Of a stretch of DNA of 64,000 nt, positions 31,501-37,627 are shown piece by piece; the first letter of the stretch is position 1; every line of letters starts with the position of its first letter. The stretch spans positions 124,597,212 through 124,661,211 of the forward strand of contig BTPG01000002.1 of NCBI GenBank assembly GCA_036245525.1, given 5' to 3'. A program made the translations under genes and the position numbers. Under the pieces are notes generated by a model. That model was not told the origin of the DNA and ran no database searches. It saw nothing but the letters and a program-made list of their open reading frames with translations. This DNA comes from Semisulcospira habei. Lineage: Eukaryota > Mollusca > Gastropoda > Semisulcospiridae.

Positions 31501-33160
31501 TTCCTTATGGGAGGGTCAGAGGTTACATTGACATGAAACTGTTGAATTCTGATTTATTATTGAAGGATGAAATCATGATTTGTGATGGCATAAATCACAC
31601 CATAAAAGAAAGACGTTCACAACTTGCTTGCAAGGAGTTCATTCATTTGATCCATAAAGCTGTGACATGCTACAACAGGATGTTGATAGACCATGATAGT
31701 TCAAGAATGGTGTCAGAATAGCTTGGCGCCTTGAACTACCATGGTCGATCAGTCTCCAGAAATGTGATGTGGACCTAAAAGGATATCTATAAAATTGACC
31801 AATTTAGCCTCAGGATGAAATGGGTTAAATCCACAGTTTGCGTTACGGTACATGTAAACAGTATGACTGGCTGTTATGAGGATGCATGCTGCACTGATTC
31901 GGGCAGTTCCAGCGAAATGGTTCCTTTATAACTGCGTGGATGTCCTTACTGTCAAGGTGTGCGGCTACTGTCTGTGCCATGGTTCTGATTTGTTTGCTGT
32001 TGTTTCCTCTGTGATAGCTGTGGGAGGACGAGACAATGGCCAGCTTGTCCGCACAGCAAATCCCTCTTGGGAGGTGAGTTTTATTTTATTTTATTTTGTT
32101 TGTTTGTTGTTGTTGTTGTGGGGTTTGTTGTTGTTATTTTGATTTTTGGGGGGTTTTGTTTGTGTTTTGTTTGTTTGTTTGTTTTTGTTTGTTTTTGTTG
32201 GGGTTTTATTTGGGGGGAGGGGGGGGGGGCAGTTTTGGATGTGTAATTATTCAATTCTTTTTTCATGTGCAACTTCGTATTCTTAATTTTAACCAGCCTG
32301 GATGTAATTATTACAGAGGATCTGGGAAGCTTGTGACATCAATGTCATGGGCGGTCTGTCTCTTCATCTGTCAAATGAGCCTTTTGAGGACAACTCCAGC
32401 TAGGGATTTGTGCCGTAGGGCTCAGGCATCAAGTGAAGCCAACATTTTGTGCAACAGAATCTGTTTTGAGCAAACACCGTTATGAGCGATCACCAGTCAT
32501 TAACCCTTTTAGCTCCGGATCCCGACAGCAGGAGATGGATCGACCATGATAATTCAAGGGTAGTGCCAGATGGGCTTGGCACCTTCAGGTGCCAAGCTCA
32601 TCTGGCACTACCCTTGAATTATCATGATCAAGCCATCTCCTACAACTGGTATATTGTCGTTAGACAACACCTCCAAAATTTGAGAATGGACCTTGGGGCT
32701 GAAAGGGTGGCTGACAGGTGATACTGTTTGGCCGTCAAAACTTCTCCTGAGATTACCTAACTTTTTAAGAACACTTTGCTTGCGAAAACGATGCCTGCTT
32801 AACCCCATTACACCCTGAGGTTGATTTGTTTAAAATTTGCATTTTGTCCTATGAAGGCTACATTACAGATCAGGAGAATTATATCAACCATTTTAGTGCA
32901 AGGGTAGTGCCAGAATAGCTTGGCGCCTGTGGCACCAAGCTATTCTGGCACCACCCTTGAACTGTTTTCATAGTGAAATTAATTTAAAGCAGTAGTGTAT
33001 CAGGATGAAAAGGATTAAAACAAGTTCTATCGTACCGTGTTTCAGACTGGGGGCGTCGGAGGACTGTGCTGGAGTGGTGTCGTTCTTGGTGTCGGACGAT
33101 GCAGCCTATATGACTGGGGAAAACATCGTCGTGTCTGGGGGAATGACCTCTCGCCTGTAA
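16405..33160 (+). CDS. DHRS4: DHRS4-like peroxisomal SDR reductase (nine coding exons)
   Basis: NADPH-dependent short-chain dehydrogenase/reductase; the DHRS4 family reduces retinal and other carbonyls in peroxisomes. Exons: 16405-16538, 17568-17745, 18467-18544, 19235-19258, 19964-20034, 21550-21601 (or 28142-28193), 31246-31380, 32018-32073, 33046-33160. All nine have AG/GT borders and join to 843 nt (280 aa; human DHRS4 is 278). Visible motifs: cofactor loop TASTEGIGFAIA (40-51), NAA (118-120), tetrad N143, S171, Y184, K188 (YSVSK), and C-terminal SRL, a PTS1 signal. The start MLRQLCRSLAPTR gives a basic leader; a second Met (M23) just before the SDR core is an alternative. A ttttacag acceptor just upstream (16398) suggests a 5' noncoding exon outside the recognised part. 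Introns are packed with MITEs, and a 3.3-kb RTE sits after exon 6. The frame is intact, so I think the gene is functional. Confidence 0.94.
16564..16759. mobile_element. TTAA-flanked MITE, family B, hairpin eroded
   Basis: Starts TTAATCCTTTTCATCCTGG, ends TAGGATGAAAAGGATTAA. Most of the internal palindrome is lost; ctattctggcaccgaccttg remains. Confidence 0.75.
16793..17006. mobile_element. TTAA-flanked hairpin MITE, family A
   Basis: Ends TTAACTCATTCTACCCC and GGGCTAGAATGAGTTAA. Palindrome from tcgaccatgatagttcaag to ttgacctatcatggtcga, with gccagaatagcttggcgccc at the tip. Confidence 0.88.
17136..17332. mobile_element. TTAA-flanked hairpin MITE, family C
   Basis: Ends TTAATCCCTATCATACTGAG and GAATGATAAGGGTTAA. 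Only part of the left palindrome arm remains (catggtgccagaatagcttg), then ccaagctattctggcactac. Confidence 0.85.
17568..17745 (+). CDS. DHRS4: DHRS4 exon 2
   Basis: Residues 45-104, beginning IGFAIAKRLCEDGAKV and ending KKEDRDKLLAE. Acceptor ctgctcag, donor gag|gtacag. Completes the cofactor loop and holds the Arg-bearing SSRKQ turn expected to contact NADPH. Confidence 0.93.
17776..17840. repeat. Hairpin repeat, family G
   Basis: gtgctggtctgtgattttgg on the left and ccaaatcacaagcacac on the right. Confidence 0.6.
18020..18095. mobile_element. Family D MITE core hairpin
   Basis: Palindrome ggagacatagattctcatga...gccccgcaactgcgggggc...tgagaatctatgcctcttg; the TTAA ends are not obvious. Confidence 0.7.
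18467..18544 (+). CDS. DHRS4: DHRS4 exon 3
   Basis: Residues 105-130: TVQQFGGVDILVSNAAANPY then YGPLLN, with the structural NAA motif. Acceptor tgtaaag, donor aat|gtaagt. Phase 0 on both sides. Confidence 0.92.
19235..19258 (+). CDS. DHRS4: DHRS4 exon 4, 24-nt microexon
   Basis: Encodes TPEEAWDK (131-138), aligning with the VTEEVWDK segment of vertebrate DHRS4. Acceptor has a 20-plus base pyrimidine tract ending ttcag; donor aag|gtatct. It is in phase 0 and needed to join exons 3 and 5 without losing a conserved helix. Confidence 0.88.
19508..19739. mobile_element. TTAA-flanked MITE, family A, internally duplicated
   Basis: Ends TTAACCCCACAGCTGC and AGCTAAATGGGTTAA. ataacgactatgtaccagtt and tgatcatgataattcaaggg are each present twice, and the central ggcgcc part of the palindrome is missing. 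Confidence 0.82.
19964..20034 (+). CDS. DHRS4: DHRS4 exon 5
   Basis: Residues 139-161 plus two bases of Gly162: IFDTNVKATFFLCKEV then APYLEKRG. Holds the catalytic-tetrad Asn (N143). Acceptor tggtttcag, donor gg|gtatgt. Confidence 0.93.
20222..20400. repeat. GC-rich hairpin repeat
   Basis: Imperfect inverted pieces (gggcccataacggctgtaat / tacagctgtcatgggctcc) and gacatcagccca at the end. Related in sequence to 41570-41680, 30120-30200, 21650-21730 and 43340-43430. Confidence 0.45.
20401..21549. other. DHRS4 intron 5 sequence, nothing recognised
   Basis: 20580-21300 is bounded by short inverted matches (cctaggtgtcatgcaccagcggcgccatt and atggcgccactggtgtgtttaaccta), which suggests an old element of about 700 bp. 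No coding signature. Confidence 0.35.
21550..21601 (+). CDS. DHRS4: DHRS4 exon 6a (catalytic Ser)
   Basis: 52 nt, completes Gly162 and encodes up to residue 179: GKGVIVIVSSIGGMVPFP. Ser171 is the catalytic serine, 13 residues before Tyr184. Acceptor gttccacag, donor ccg|gtaagc. It has a same-length, same-phase alternative at 28142-28193. Confidence 0.88.
21859..22104. mobile_element. TTAA-flanked hairpin MITE, family B
   Basis: Ends TTAACCCGTTTCATCCTGAT and GAAGATGTAATGGGTTAA. Palindrome with tip gcttggcacctgaggtgccaag. Confidence 0.88.
22394..22465. mobile_element. Family D MITE core hairpin
   Basis: gcaagagacgtagattctca / tgagaatctatgtctcttgc around acatgcagctgcatgag. Confidence 0.7.
22505..22603. 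mobile_element. Family D MITE, left part
   Basis: Begins TTAACCCCTTCACTGCAGAG, continues caactgcaagaggcatagat and agcccccgcaactgcctctt. The right arm is almost fully deleted. Confidence 0.75.
23116..23204. mobile_element. TTAA hairpin element, family I
   Basis: TTAACCCTTTGGCTGTCGGT / ACCAACAGTCAAAGGGTTA with a gattcctgcaggaatc centre: almost the whole 89 bp is one palindrome. Confidence 0.8.
23205..24100. other. DHRS4 intron 6, nothing recognised
   Basis: AT-rich, with no exon-like or repeat-like sequence that I can match inside the window. Confidence 0.4.
24177..24245. repeat. (CA)n microsatellite, interrupted
   Basis: CA dinucleotides with CATA/CGCA interruptions; preceded by an ataataataatcataat run. 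Confidence 0.85.
24353..24412. mobile_element. Family D MITE core hairpin
   Basis: aagatgcaaatcctcataag and ctcatgaggatctatgcaat around cccccgcaattgcaggggc. Confidence 0.7.
24459..27759 (-). mobile_element. Full-length RTE-type LINE with 15-bp TSD
   Basis: A complete non-LTR retrotransposon inserted in DHRS4 intron 6, opposite to the gene. agtgtaaaaattact occurs at 24444-24458 and 27760-27774, a 15-bp target duplication. On the - strand it has a ~280-bp 5' UTR, one ORF (27480 to 24466), and a 3' end where the stop runs directly into (TAAG)n, as expected for RTE elements. A truncated relative is at 9778-10018. The intact ORF and clear duplication indicate a recent insertion. Confidence 0.93.
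24466..27480 (-). CDS. RTE retrotransposon endonuclease/reverse transcriptase
   Basis: A 1004-residue protein without stop or frameshift. Residues ~25-270 are an APE-like endonuclease (GTWNVKTM near 28, ISEARW near 58, GDFN 169-172, SDHHLL 265-270) that nicks target DNA. Residues ~500-830 are reverse transcriptase: KNGKAAGPDGIP, SNYRGITLLS, QAGFRKNRSCTDQI, FVDYEKAFD (642-650), VRQGCLLSPFLF and catalytic FADD (744-747). The C terminus (900-1004) is basic, with GKRKRGRPRNSWRRD and DRSCWRSLVDGLYPG, the tail typical of these elements. All catalytic residues I can check are present, so it may still be active. No RNase H or LTR is present. The clade call (RTE) is from motif style and the short tandem-repeat tail. 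Confidence 0.93.
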   Translation of the reverse strand: MTSCGESRKSSEATGPSRLSLSRDTTMGTWNVKTMYQSGKAAQIAAEMQKYNLSLLGISEARWTQSGQKRLLSGEMILYSGHEEENAPHTEGVALMLSPVAQRALMGWEPLGPRIITAAFRTKKKLKLNVIQCYAPTNDSDEEEKQEFYDRLQSAVDKCAERDITIVMGDFNAKIGEDNTGYEEVMGRQGLGSEMSENGERFVDFCALNRLVIGGSIFPHRRIHKATWVSPDHTTENQIDHICISKKFRRSLQDVRVRRGADVASDHHLLTLRMKLKLKKSRTETTRRQRYNVGLLRETGVREEFKLVLSNRFQALQELVNEEEAVTTEQQWKAVREALNSTCKDTVGFRKHHHKDWLSAQTLKKIEARKQKKAAVNNSRTRAAKVRAQGEYSEANREVKRSIRADKRAYTESLAAEAEKAAGSGNMKQLYDITRRLSGKYGHTERPVKDKEGKPIADRADQLDRWAEYFEELLNRPSPPDPPDIQPAETDLPISCDRPSREEIRKAVAFLKNGKAAGPDGIPAESLKADLETTVEMLYPLFGKIWDEEVMPADWKEGYLIKLPKKGDLSKCSNYRGITLLSVPGKVFNRIILERMKSSVDPQLRDQQAGFRKNRSCTDQIATLRIIVEQSLEWSSPLYVNFVDYEKAFDSVDRETLWKLLRHYGVPTKLVRLIKSSYDGMTCRVIHEGQFTRELQVRTGVRQGCLLSPFLFLLAIDWVMKMTTEHRRSGIQWTLWTQLDDLDFADDLALLSHTHQQMQDKTTRLADISSQVGLTIHKQKTKTMRLNATREEPVLLAGTPLEEVESFTYLRSIIDKKGGTDADVRARIGKARAAFLQLKKVWSSRELSQHTKVRIFNSNVKAVLLYGAETWRLTKTTVNRVQTFMNSCLRRILKIHWPEKISNVRLWERTEQITAENEIGRRRWGWIGHSLRKPASSITRQALSWNPQGKRKRGRPRNSWRRDLQADIKRLGTTWSRIEGEAQDRSCWRSLVDGLYPGRGDRRK
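27816..27867 (+). pseudogene. DHRS4 exon 6b, decayed alternative exon
   Basis: 52 nt reading (completed Gly) GGGSIVLIGSYAGYKLNP, aligned residue for residue with exon 6a and closest to exon 6c. The donor is good (cct|gtatgt), but the acceptor position reads tttacaa instead of tttacag. The next AG (acaaag) would shift frame and reach a stop. It keeps the catalytic Ser. It lies 41 bp downstream of the RTE target duplication. Unless the genome base is wrong it cannot be spliced in frame. Confidence 0.75.
28142..28193 (+). CDS. DHRS4: DHRS4 exon 6c, splice-competent alternative to exon 6a
   Basis: Exactly 52 nt and same phase as exon 6a: completes Gly162, then GGSIVLVGSNAGYRPST, giving GGGSIVLVGSNAGYRPST at 162-179. 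The catalytic Ser171 is kept; the flanking residues that shape the active-site entrance differ (SSIGGMVPFP versus GSNAGYRPST). Acceptor tttgtctttacag and donor acg|gtacgt are both good. Since 52 is not a multiple of three, using both 6a and 6c, or neither, would break the frame, so the two must be mutually exclusive if both are used. From memory of the family, the GGGS-V-AGY style is closer to typical DHRS4 sequences than 6a. Confidence 0.75.
28207..28470 (-). repeat. LINE/SINE 3'-end repeat with ATT tail
   Basis: (TAA)n then gcgctttttatcaattt, ccaacacgcacactcacg, gatcgcttgtatttgaaatt. Similar order of motifs is found at 63575-63770. The right end runs into a G-rich tract. Confidence 0.5.
28588..28815. 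mobile_element. TTAA-flanked hairpin MITE, family A
   Basis: Ends TTAACCTATTTAGCCCCGAC and GGGGTTAGTGGGTTAA. Palindrome around gcttggcgccatcaggtgccaagc. Confidence 0.88.
29110..29323. mobile_element. TTAA-flanked hairpin MITE, family A
   Basis: Ends TTAACTCATTCTGCCCGTGA and GGGCACAGTGAGTTAA. Arms caaccatgatagttcaaggg / cccttgaactatcatggtcg almost perfect. Confidence 0.9.
29343..29579. repeat. ~47-bp minisatellite, five copies
   Basis: Unit atgatggtttctacggacag plus atgatctctctgtaagcatg and gtcgctc, repeated five times with only a few substitutions. Confidence 0.92.
29663..29812. mobile_element. Family A hairpin MITE, left end lost
   Basis: gaggataattcaagagtagt, tgccaagctaacctagcact, then ctcgattatcatggtcgatc. 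Confidence 0.75.
30281..30377. mobile_element. TTAA hairpin element, family J
   Basis: TTAACCCCTTAACATGTTGGCAG at the left and tggcatgcaaagggctaa at the right, with agtggttttagtcacgatga / atcatgactaaaaaccgct inside. Confidence 0.7.
30378..30837. other. DHRS4 intron 6, nothing recognised
   Basis: Unassigned, AT-rich. gaactaaataacttttattctac...gtcatttagttctgggag is a small dyad near 30768-30818. Confidence 0.35.
30838..31051. mobile_element. TTAA-flanked hairpin MITE, family A (best copy)
   Basis: 214 bp. Ends TTAACCCTTTCAGCCCTGAC and CGGGCTGAATGAGTTAA. Near-perfect inner palindrome of ~90 bp from gtcgaccatgataattcaag through gcttggcgcatgtcggcgcc to cttgaattatcatggtcgat. Use this copy as the family reference. 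Confidence 0.92.
31158..31208 (+). pseudogene. Decayed duplicate of the start of DHRS4 exon 7
   Basis: atgttcggtgcctattcagt then gaacaagacagcg encodes MFGAYSVNKTA, matching MIGAYSVSKTA of exon 7 that begins 88 bp further on. The acceptor position reads tttcaaa rather than an AG, and a TGA follows after 16 codons. A local tandem duplication of the exon border is the simplest explanation. Confidence 0.8.
31246..31380 (+). CDS. DHRS4: DHRS4 exon 7 (YxxxK)
   Basis: Residues 180-224: MIGAYSVSKTALLGLTKALA, PELAGMNIRVNGLAPGIIKT, KFSKA. Contains catalytic Tyr184 and Lys188. Acceptor ttttcaag, donor gcg|gtgtgt. Confidence 0.93.
31415..31478. mobile_element. Degenerate family D hairpin
   Basis: gcctcacgaaccccataagc / agcaggggctcatgaccata then tatgcctctcgc. 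Confidence 0.5.
31669..31828. mobile_element. Family B/C hairpin MITE, shortened
   Basis: tagaccatgatagttcaaga, cagaatagcttggcgccttg, aactaccatggtcgatcagt; right end CAGGATGAAATGGGTTAA. The right palindrome arm is mostly deleted. Confidence 0.75.
32018..32073 (+). CDS. DHRS4: DHRS4 exon 8
   Basis: Residues 225-242 plus two bases of Arg243: LWEDETMASLSAQQIPLG. Acceptor ctgtgatag, donor gag|gtgagt. Matches the family's LW-D-E-...-R-G substrate-loop segment. Confidence 0.9.
32085..32230. repeat. T/G-rich low-complexity run
   Basis: (TTTTA), (TTTG) and (TTG) units and a final G run. Confidence 0.85.
32500..32709. mobile_element. TTAA hairpin MITE, family A
   Basis: Left end TTAACCCTTTTAGCTCCGG, right end GGGGCTGAAAGGGT with the final TTAA lost. 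Palindrome tip gcttggcaccttcaggtgccaagc. Confidence 0.87.
32799..33018. mobile_element. TTAA-flanked hairpin MITE, family B
   Basis: Ends TTAACCCCATTACACCCTGA and TCAGGATGAAAAGGATTAA. Sits 27 bp upstream of DHRS4 exon 9. Confidence 0.88.
33046..33160 (+). CDS. DHRS4: DHRS4 exon 9 with PTS1
   Basis: Residues 243-280 and stop: LGASEDCAGVVSFLVSDDAA, YMTGENIVVSGGMTSRL. The final SRL is a peroxisomal import signal, as in other DHRS4 proteins. Acceptor cgtgtttcag. Confidence 0.95.
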
Positions 33161-33269
33161 CAGATAGCACACTGATGCACAGGCCATTTTATGTTGTTCA
33201 ACTCATTCAAGGCACTCCACATCAGTAGCTGTGAAAGTGTCACGTAGCGCTGTCAGCGGCAAGAGAATC

Positions 33270-33483
33270 TTAACCCTTTTGGCCCCAAGGTCCCATTTCT
33301 CAAATTTTGGAGGTGTTGCCTAACGACTACGTATCAGTTGTAGGAGATGGATTGATCATGATAATTCAAGGGTAGTGCCAGATTAGCTTGGCACCTTCAG
33401 GCGCCAAGCTCATCTAGCACTACCCTTGAATTATCATGATCAATCCGTCTCCTGCTGCAGGTACCCGGGGCTATGAGGGTTAA
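33270..33483. mobile_element. TTAA-flanked hairpin MITE, family A
   Basis: Ends TTAACCCTTTTGGCCCCAAG and GGGGCTATGAGGGTTAA. Only ~110 bp past the DHRS4 stop, so it probably lies in the 3' UTR if the poly(A) signal at 33776 is used. Confidence 0.9.
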
Positions 33484-33775
33484 GTACCACTTTGTTGACT
33501 CATTCAAGGCTCCCCACATCAGTATCTGCTAAAGTGTGGTTTAGCGTTGCCGGTGGTAGTTCTATAGGACACTTTTGCAGCTATTGATGGTCGGCGCATT
33601 GAATGGCCTCTTGGTCACAGGTCACCAAAGACTTTTATTGGGACTCAGGATACATACCAACTTAGATGATCACACCTCCCTACTGTCCTATCAAATGTTT
33701 TCTTTTATGAAAAACACCAAACAGTTTCAGACTGGCTTCTTTTTCAAAAGCCTTGGTGAATGTGAGATGATAGCC

Positions 33776-33781
33776 AATAAA
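33776..33781 (+). terminator. Possible DHRS4 poly(A) signal
   Basis: AATAAA about 615 bp after the stop codon; another AATAAA is at 34071-34076. No U/GU-rich element was checked. Confidence 0.3.
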
Positions 33782-34212
33782 TATTTGTTATTTATAACAT
33801 TAGGTCAACTGCATAGAGTTGTATAAGATAGTATACAAAAGCCCCATAAAAAAATCCAGACCAAAAAGGTGACTGCCAAGTGTGTAAAATGCAACAACAA
33901 CAAAAAAAAGAACCCCAACATAGGAAGAAACACGTTTAGAAAAGACAGCTACAACACAATTTATTATTATTTCAAAATAGACAAATATACAAGTATACAA
34001 TTCAGTTGCTACTTATCTTGTGATTGTGAAGCAAAGTGCCAACTGATGCGCATCCTTCAGACGAAATATTAATAAATTGTGTTGTAACTGTCATTTTTAA
34101 GTGTGTTTCTTTGTTGGGTGATTCTTCTCACGAGACCCCTACACACAGTGTCAGCAACATCTGGTACAAAACGTTTCTGACTGTCATTGGATGCTTGATC
34201 CTAAGAATCCTC

Positions 34213-34441
34213 CCATTATAGCTGTATCATACTGAGGCTAAAAGCTTCAAATTTGTACACTGCCATATGCAAGCTACATTATAGGACTTACAGATAAGGA
34301 TATAGACCAATGGCTTTAGTTCAAGGGTGGTGCCAGAATAGCTTGGCGCCTAGAGGTGCCAAGCTATTCTGGCACTACCCTTGAACTATTTTAGTCAAAC
34401 TTAATTTCACACACTGGTGTATTCCGAATGATAAGGGTTAA
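34213..34441. mobile_element. Hairpin MITE, family C
   Basis: Left part ctgtatcatactgaggctaa, right end CCGAATGATAAGGGTTAA. Full palindrome with tip gcttggcgcctagaggtgccaagc. Ends at the TTAA that also starts the next element. Confidence 0.88.
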
Positions 34442-34507
34442 CCCTGTTGTGCATGCAAACAGCAGTACTGTTTACAGTACCGGTGGGTGTATGCACAGCA
34501 GGGTTAA
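34438..34507. mobile_element. TTAA hairpin element, family H
   Basis: TTAACCCTGTTGTGCATGC / gcacagcagggttaa with cagtactgtttacagtaccgg inside. It shares one TTAA with the family C element on its left. Confidence 0.82.
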
Positions 34508-35114
34508 AAACAAATTTACGTGCTGTGTCTTTTGTAAAAAATATTACCATTTAATTATCATGGGAGCACTATACTGGATTCAAGATTCAAGATAACTGTA
34601 TTGTTGCTATAAAGCAAAATTTGTCTTGCCACCTCGGGTGCTGCTCACATTCACTCACTCGCTCATTTGACAAATTACAATAACGGAGCTACAAAATGGA
34701 CAATGACTCGGGGACGGGTGAAGCCCATCGCCAAGGCATCTAATGGCGGGCGCCAGTGGACTCATCCCGACCCGAACCTCCCTGACAAAAACAGAATGCT
34801 AAGACAGCCCTATGTCTCCTGAACACACTATTATACTCGTATGTTCTTTTGTTAAGTTCCTATTCCTCTCCTAACGTAAACACCTTCAAAACAAAATCCT
34901 GGAATCCACTTCTTCCAAAATCCTCTACGCCACCATGAACACACTCCTAGGCACTTCTAAAGACTCTCCTCTTCCCAACACACACAGCAAAAAAGAACTT
35001 CCGTCCGCTTTCTCCTCCTATTTCTCCGACAAAATCCAACTTTGCACAACACACTCGACACTCTGCCTTCTCCGCCTTGCCATCCTGACCCCCCCCCCCC
35101 CCCTCCTTTTTCGT

Positions 35115-35891
35115 CCCCACCCGGGTCTGCCCTGGGGGACTTGGGTGGGGTTAGGTATTTTTTAGTTCCCAGGGTCACCCTGGTCAGCCCCACAGGGTGG
35201 GTTTTTCTCTCTGTTCTAGGGCATGTGTTTCTGTCTATCCTTTGTCCATTCACCTGTACCCCACCCGGGTCTGCCCTGGGGGACTTGGGTGGGGTTAACT
35301 ACTTTTTAGTTCCCAGGGTCACCCTGGTCAGCCCCACAGGGTGGGTTTTCCTCTCTATTCTGGGGCATGTGTTTCTGTCTACCCTTTGTCCATTCACCTG
35401 TATTTGCCTTTTTAAAACTCTCCCTACTGTCTGCACTGCCTGTAGCTCTTGATATTGGATGTGTGTTGCTAAATGGTCTTAGCTTTATTTAGGCCCCATG
35501 TGTTAGGTTTATTTAATGTATTGGACCGGCTGGCGACATACATTCAATGTTATGTTTAGGGTTTTTTTTCACAAGCAGTGCAGGCACGTCCTGAGAAAGT
35601 CTTGTTGCTGTCGGGACGTTAAGCAATGTATAATCAATCAATTAAAAACCATTCACCTGTATTTGCCTTTTTAAAACTCTCCCTACTGTCTACACTGCCT
35701 GTAGCTCTTGATATTGGATGTGTGTTGCTAAATGGTCTTAGCTTTATTTAGGCCCCATGTTTTAGGTTTATTTAACGTATTTGACCAGCTGGCGACATAC
35801 ATTCAATGTTCTGTTGGTTTTTTTTTTTTTTCACAAGCAGTGCAGGCACATCCTGAGAAAGCCTTGTTGCTGTCGGGACGTTAAGCAATGT
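35115..35891 (+). mobile_element. S element, outer copy (split by another S element)
   Basis: Its 5' part (cacccgggtctgccctgggg) runs 35115-35258 and its 3' part (ttgcctttttaaaactctcc ... cgggacgttaagcaatgta) 35662-35891. In between is a whole second copy. Non-coding. Confidence 0.85.
35259..35648 (+). mobile_element. S element, inner copy with 13-bp TSD
   Basis: About 390 bp with a 3' tail aatcaatcaattaaaaa. ccattcacctgta is duplicated at 35246-35258 and 35649-35661. This fixes the element's ends: 5' ccccacccgggtctgcc, 3' (AATC)n. Confidence 0.9.
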
Positions 35892-36064
35892 ACGGCACTC
35901 CTCTCTCATCCTTCCGCCCCGTCTCTCAGGATGAAGTCCTCAAGACCATAAAGTCAATGCCTTTCAAAACCTGCGAACTAGACCCCTCCCAGCTTCTCTC
36001 TACCGGGACGGCCTCCGAAAACTTTTGCCCTTCATTACCGACATCATCAACACATCTCTAGAGA

Positions 36065-37627
36065 ATGGCTCCGTCCCCGATATCTTCCAAGTCCGCCATC
36101 GTCCGTCCTCTCCTCAAAAAACACAACCTCGACCCAAACGAACTCAAGAACTACTGCCCAGTCTCCAATCTCTCTTTCCTCTCCAAGCTTCTTAAGAAGG
36201 TTGTCCTCAAACAACTCAACCTCCACCTCGCTGACAACAACCTCCTCAGTCCCTTCCAGTCTGCCTATCGCAAACATCACAGCACTGAAACAGCCCTTCT
36301 ACATATCCTAAACGACCTGCTTCTCTCCACTGACTCGGGCAACATCTCCCTTCTTACGCTACTCGATCTCTCTGCCGCCTTCGACACCATAGACCACTCT
36401 ATCCTCCTCCACCGCCTTCACCACTCCTTTGGCATCACTGACTCTGCCCACTCCTGGTTTATCTCCTACCTCTCCGACAGACAGCAGTCCGTCACCATCG
36501 ATGGCGTCTCCTCCAACCCAGTCAGGCTTTCCTGCGGCGTTCCACAGGGGTCCGTCCTGGGCCCGGTCCTTTTCACACTCTACACCTCTCCCCTGTCCAA
36601 CATCATCCAGCCTCACTACATACACCACCACCTCTACGCTGACGACTCCCAACTACTAGACAAAGACAAACTCGACAACACTCAGACACTACTGACTCGC
36701 ACGGCTGACTGCTATGAAGACGTGAAAAACTGGATGACAGCAAACAAGCTCAAACTGAACGACGACAAAACGGAAGCCATGCTTGTAGGCACTCGCCAGA
36801 AACTTTCCCAGCTCCCTCCCTCTCTCCACCTTCAACTCGACAGCACCCCCATCTCCCTCTCTGACTCGGTCAAGAACCTTGGCGTTATCCTCGATTCCTC
36901 TCTTTCCATGACCAGCTTCGTCTCCGCCACGGCCCAGGCGTGTTATTTCCACCTTCGGCGCATCAGTCAGATCAGAAAATACCTCACTACCGAAGCTGCC
37001 ACCAAACTCGCTGTCTCTCTCATCTTATCTCGCATCTACTACTGCAACTCTCTCCTTTCCGGCCTTCCTCACTCCACCACTCTCACTCTCCAGCGCGTCC
37101 AGAACAATGCTGCCCGCCTCGTCCTTAGAAAGAAAAAATCCGACCACATCACTCCCCTGCTCAAGCTCCTTCACTGGCTCCCCATCCCCCAACGCATCCA
37201 ATACAAGATTCTATCTCTCTGCTACAAATCCCTGAACAACTACGCTCCTACCTATCTCTCCAACTTACTTCACCCCTACACTCCTTCCCGCTCCCTCCGC
37301 TCCGCCTCCGACCCTCTACGCCTCCTCATCCCCCGCACCAAACTCAGCACTTTCGATCGGCCCCCTCTCCTTCTCAGTATACGGTCCATCCACCTGGAAC
37401 ACTCTCCCACTCTCTCTCCGTCAGAAACACTCTCTCTCCTCCTTCCAGTCCGCCCTCAAAACTCACCTCTTTCAACAGTTCTAGCACTACATCACCACAC
37501 TCCCCACCCCAAGCTGACCGTGGTAATGTATTTTCACTATTTGTGGTACGTGAGTCATTGTCTAAAGCGTGCGCATGCGTGTGCGAGTTGTGAGTGCGCG
37601 CTTAGAGTTATAATTATTATAAGATAA
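36065..37627 (+). CDS. LINE reverse transcriptase (partial, possibly broken at the ends)
   Basis: A 520-codon open frame with RT motifs in order: SAIVRPLLKKHNLDPNELKN, QSAYRKHHSTETALLHILND, LDLSAAFDTIDHSILLHRL, CGVPQGSVLGPVLF, LYADDSQL (catalytic YADD), LKLNDDKTEAMLVGTRQK, KNLGVILDSSLSM, and the C-terminal AARLVLRKKKSDHITPLLK. The Met is just where the frame opens; codons upstream (35892-36060) belong to the same protein in another frame. Similar to CR1/L2 elements. The last part after about 37380 drifts into another frame (RSIHLEHSPTLS in place of the family's WNTLPLSVR-like region), so the C terminus is frameshifted. Confidence 0.85.
   Translation: MAPSPISSKSAIVRPLLKKHNLDPNELKNYCPVSNLSFLSKLLKKVVLKQLNLHLADNNLLSPFQSAYRKHHSTETALLHILNDLLLSTDSGNISLLTLLDLSAAFDTIDHSILLHRLHHSFGITDSAHSWFISYLSDRQQSVTIDGVSSNPVRLSCGVPQGSVLGPVLFTLYTSPLSNIIQPHYIHHHLYADDSQLLDKDKLDNTQTLLTRTADCYEDVKNWMTANKLKLNDDKTEAMLVGTRQKLSQLPPSLHLQLDSTPISLSDSVKNLGVILDSSLSMTSFVSATAQACYFHLRRISQIRKYLTTEAATKLAVSLILSRIYYCNSLLSGLPHSTTLTLQRVQNNAARLVLRKKKSDHITPLLKLLHWLPIPQRIQYKILSLCYKSLNNYAPTYLSNLLHPYTPSRSLRSASDPLRLLIPRTKLSTFDRPPLLLSIRSIHLEHSPTLSPSETLSLLLPVRPQNSPLSTVLALHHHTPHPKLTVVMYFHYLWYVSHCLKRAHACASCECALRVIIIIR

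Noticed and set aside
32296..32400. ttattacagaggatctggga as the start of DHRS4 exon 9
   Set aside because: It completes Arg243 in frame, but the following residues (GSGKLVTSMSWAV) do not resemble the family; 33046-33160 fits fully and ends in SRL.
35042..35452. 136-codon frame across the S elements
   Set aside because: Reads through two nested non-coding repeats; the same peptide (GDLGGV.YFLVPRVTLVSPTGW) appears wherever an S element occurs (42538, 60500, 61397). A conserved short frame in S cannot be excluded but lacks a start.
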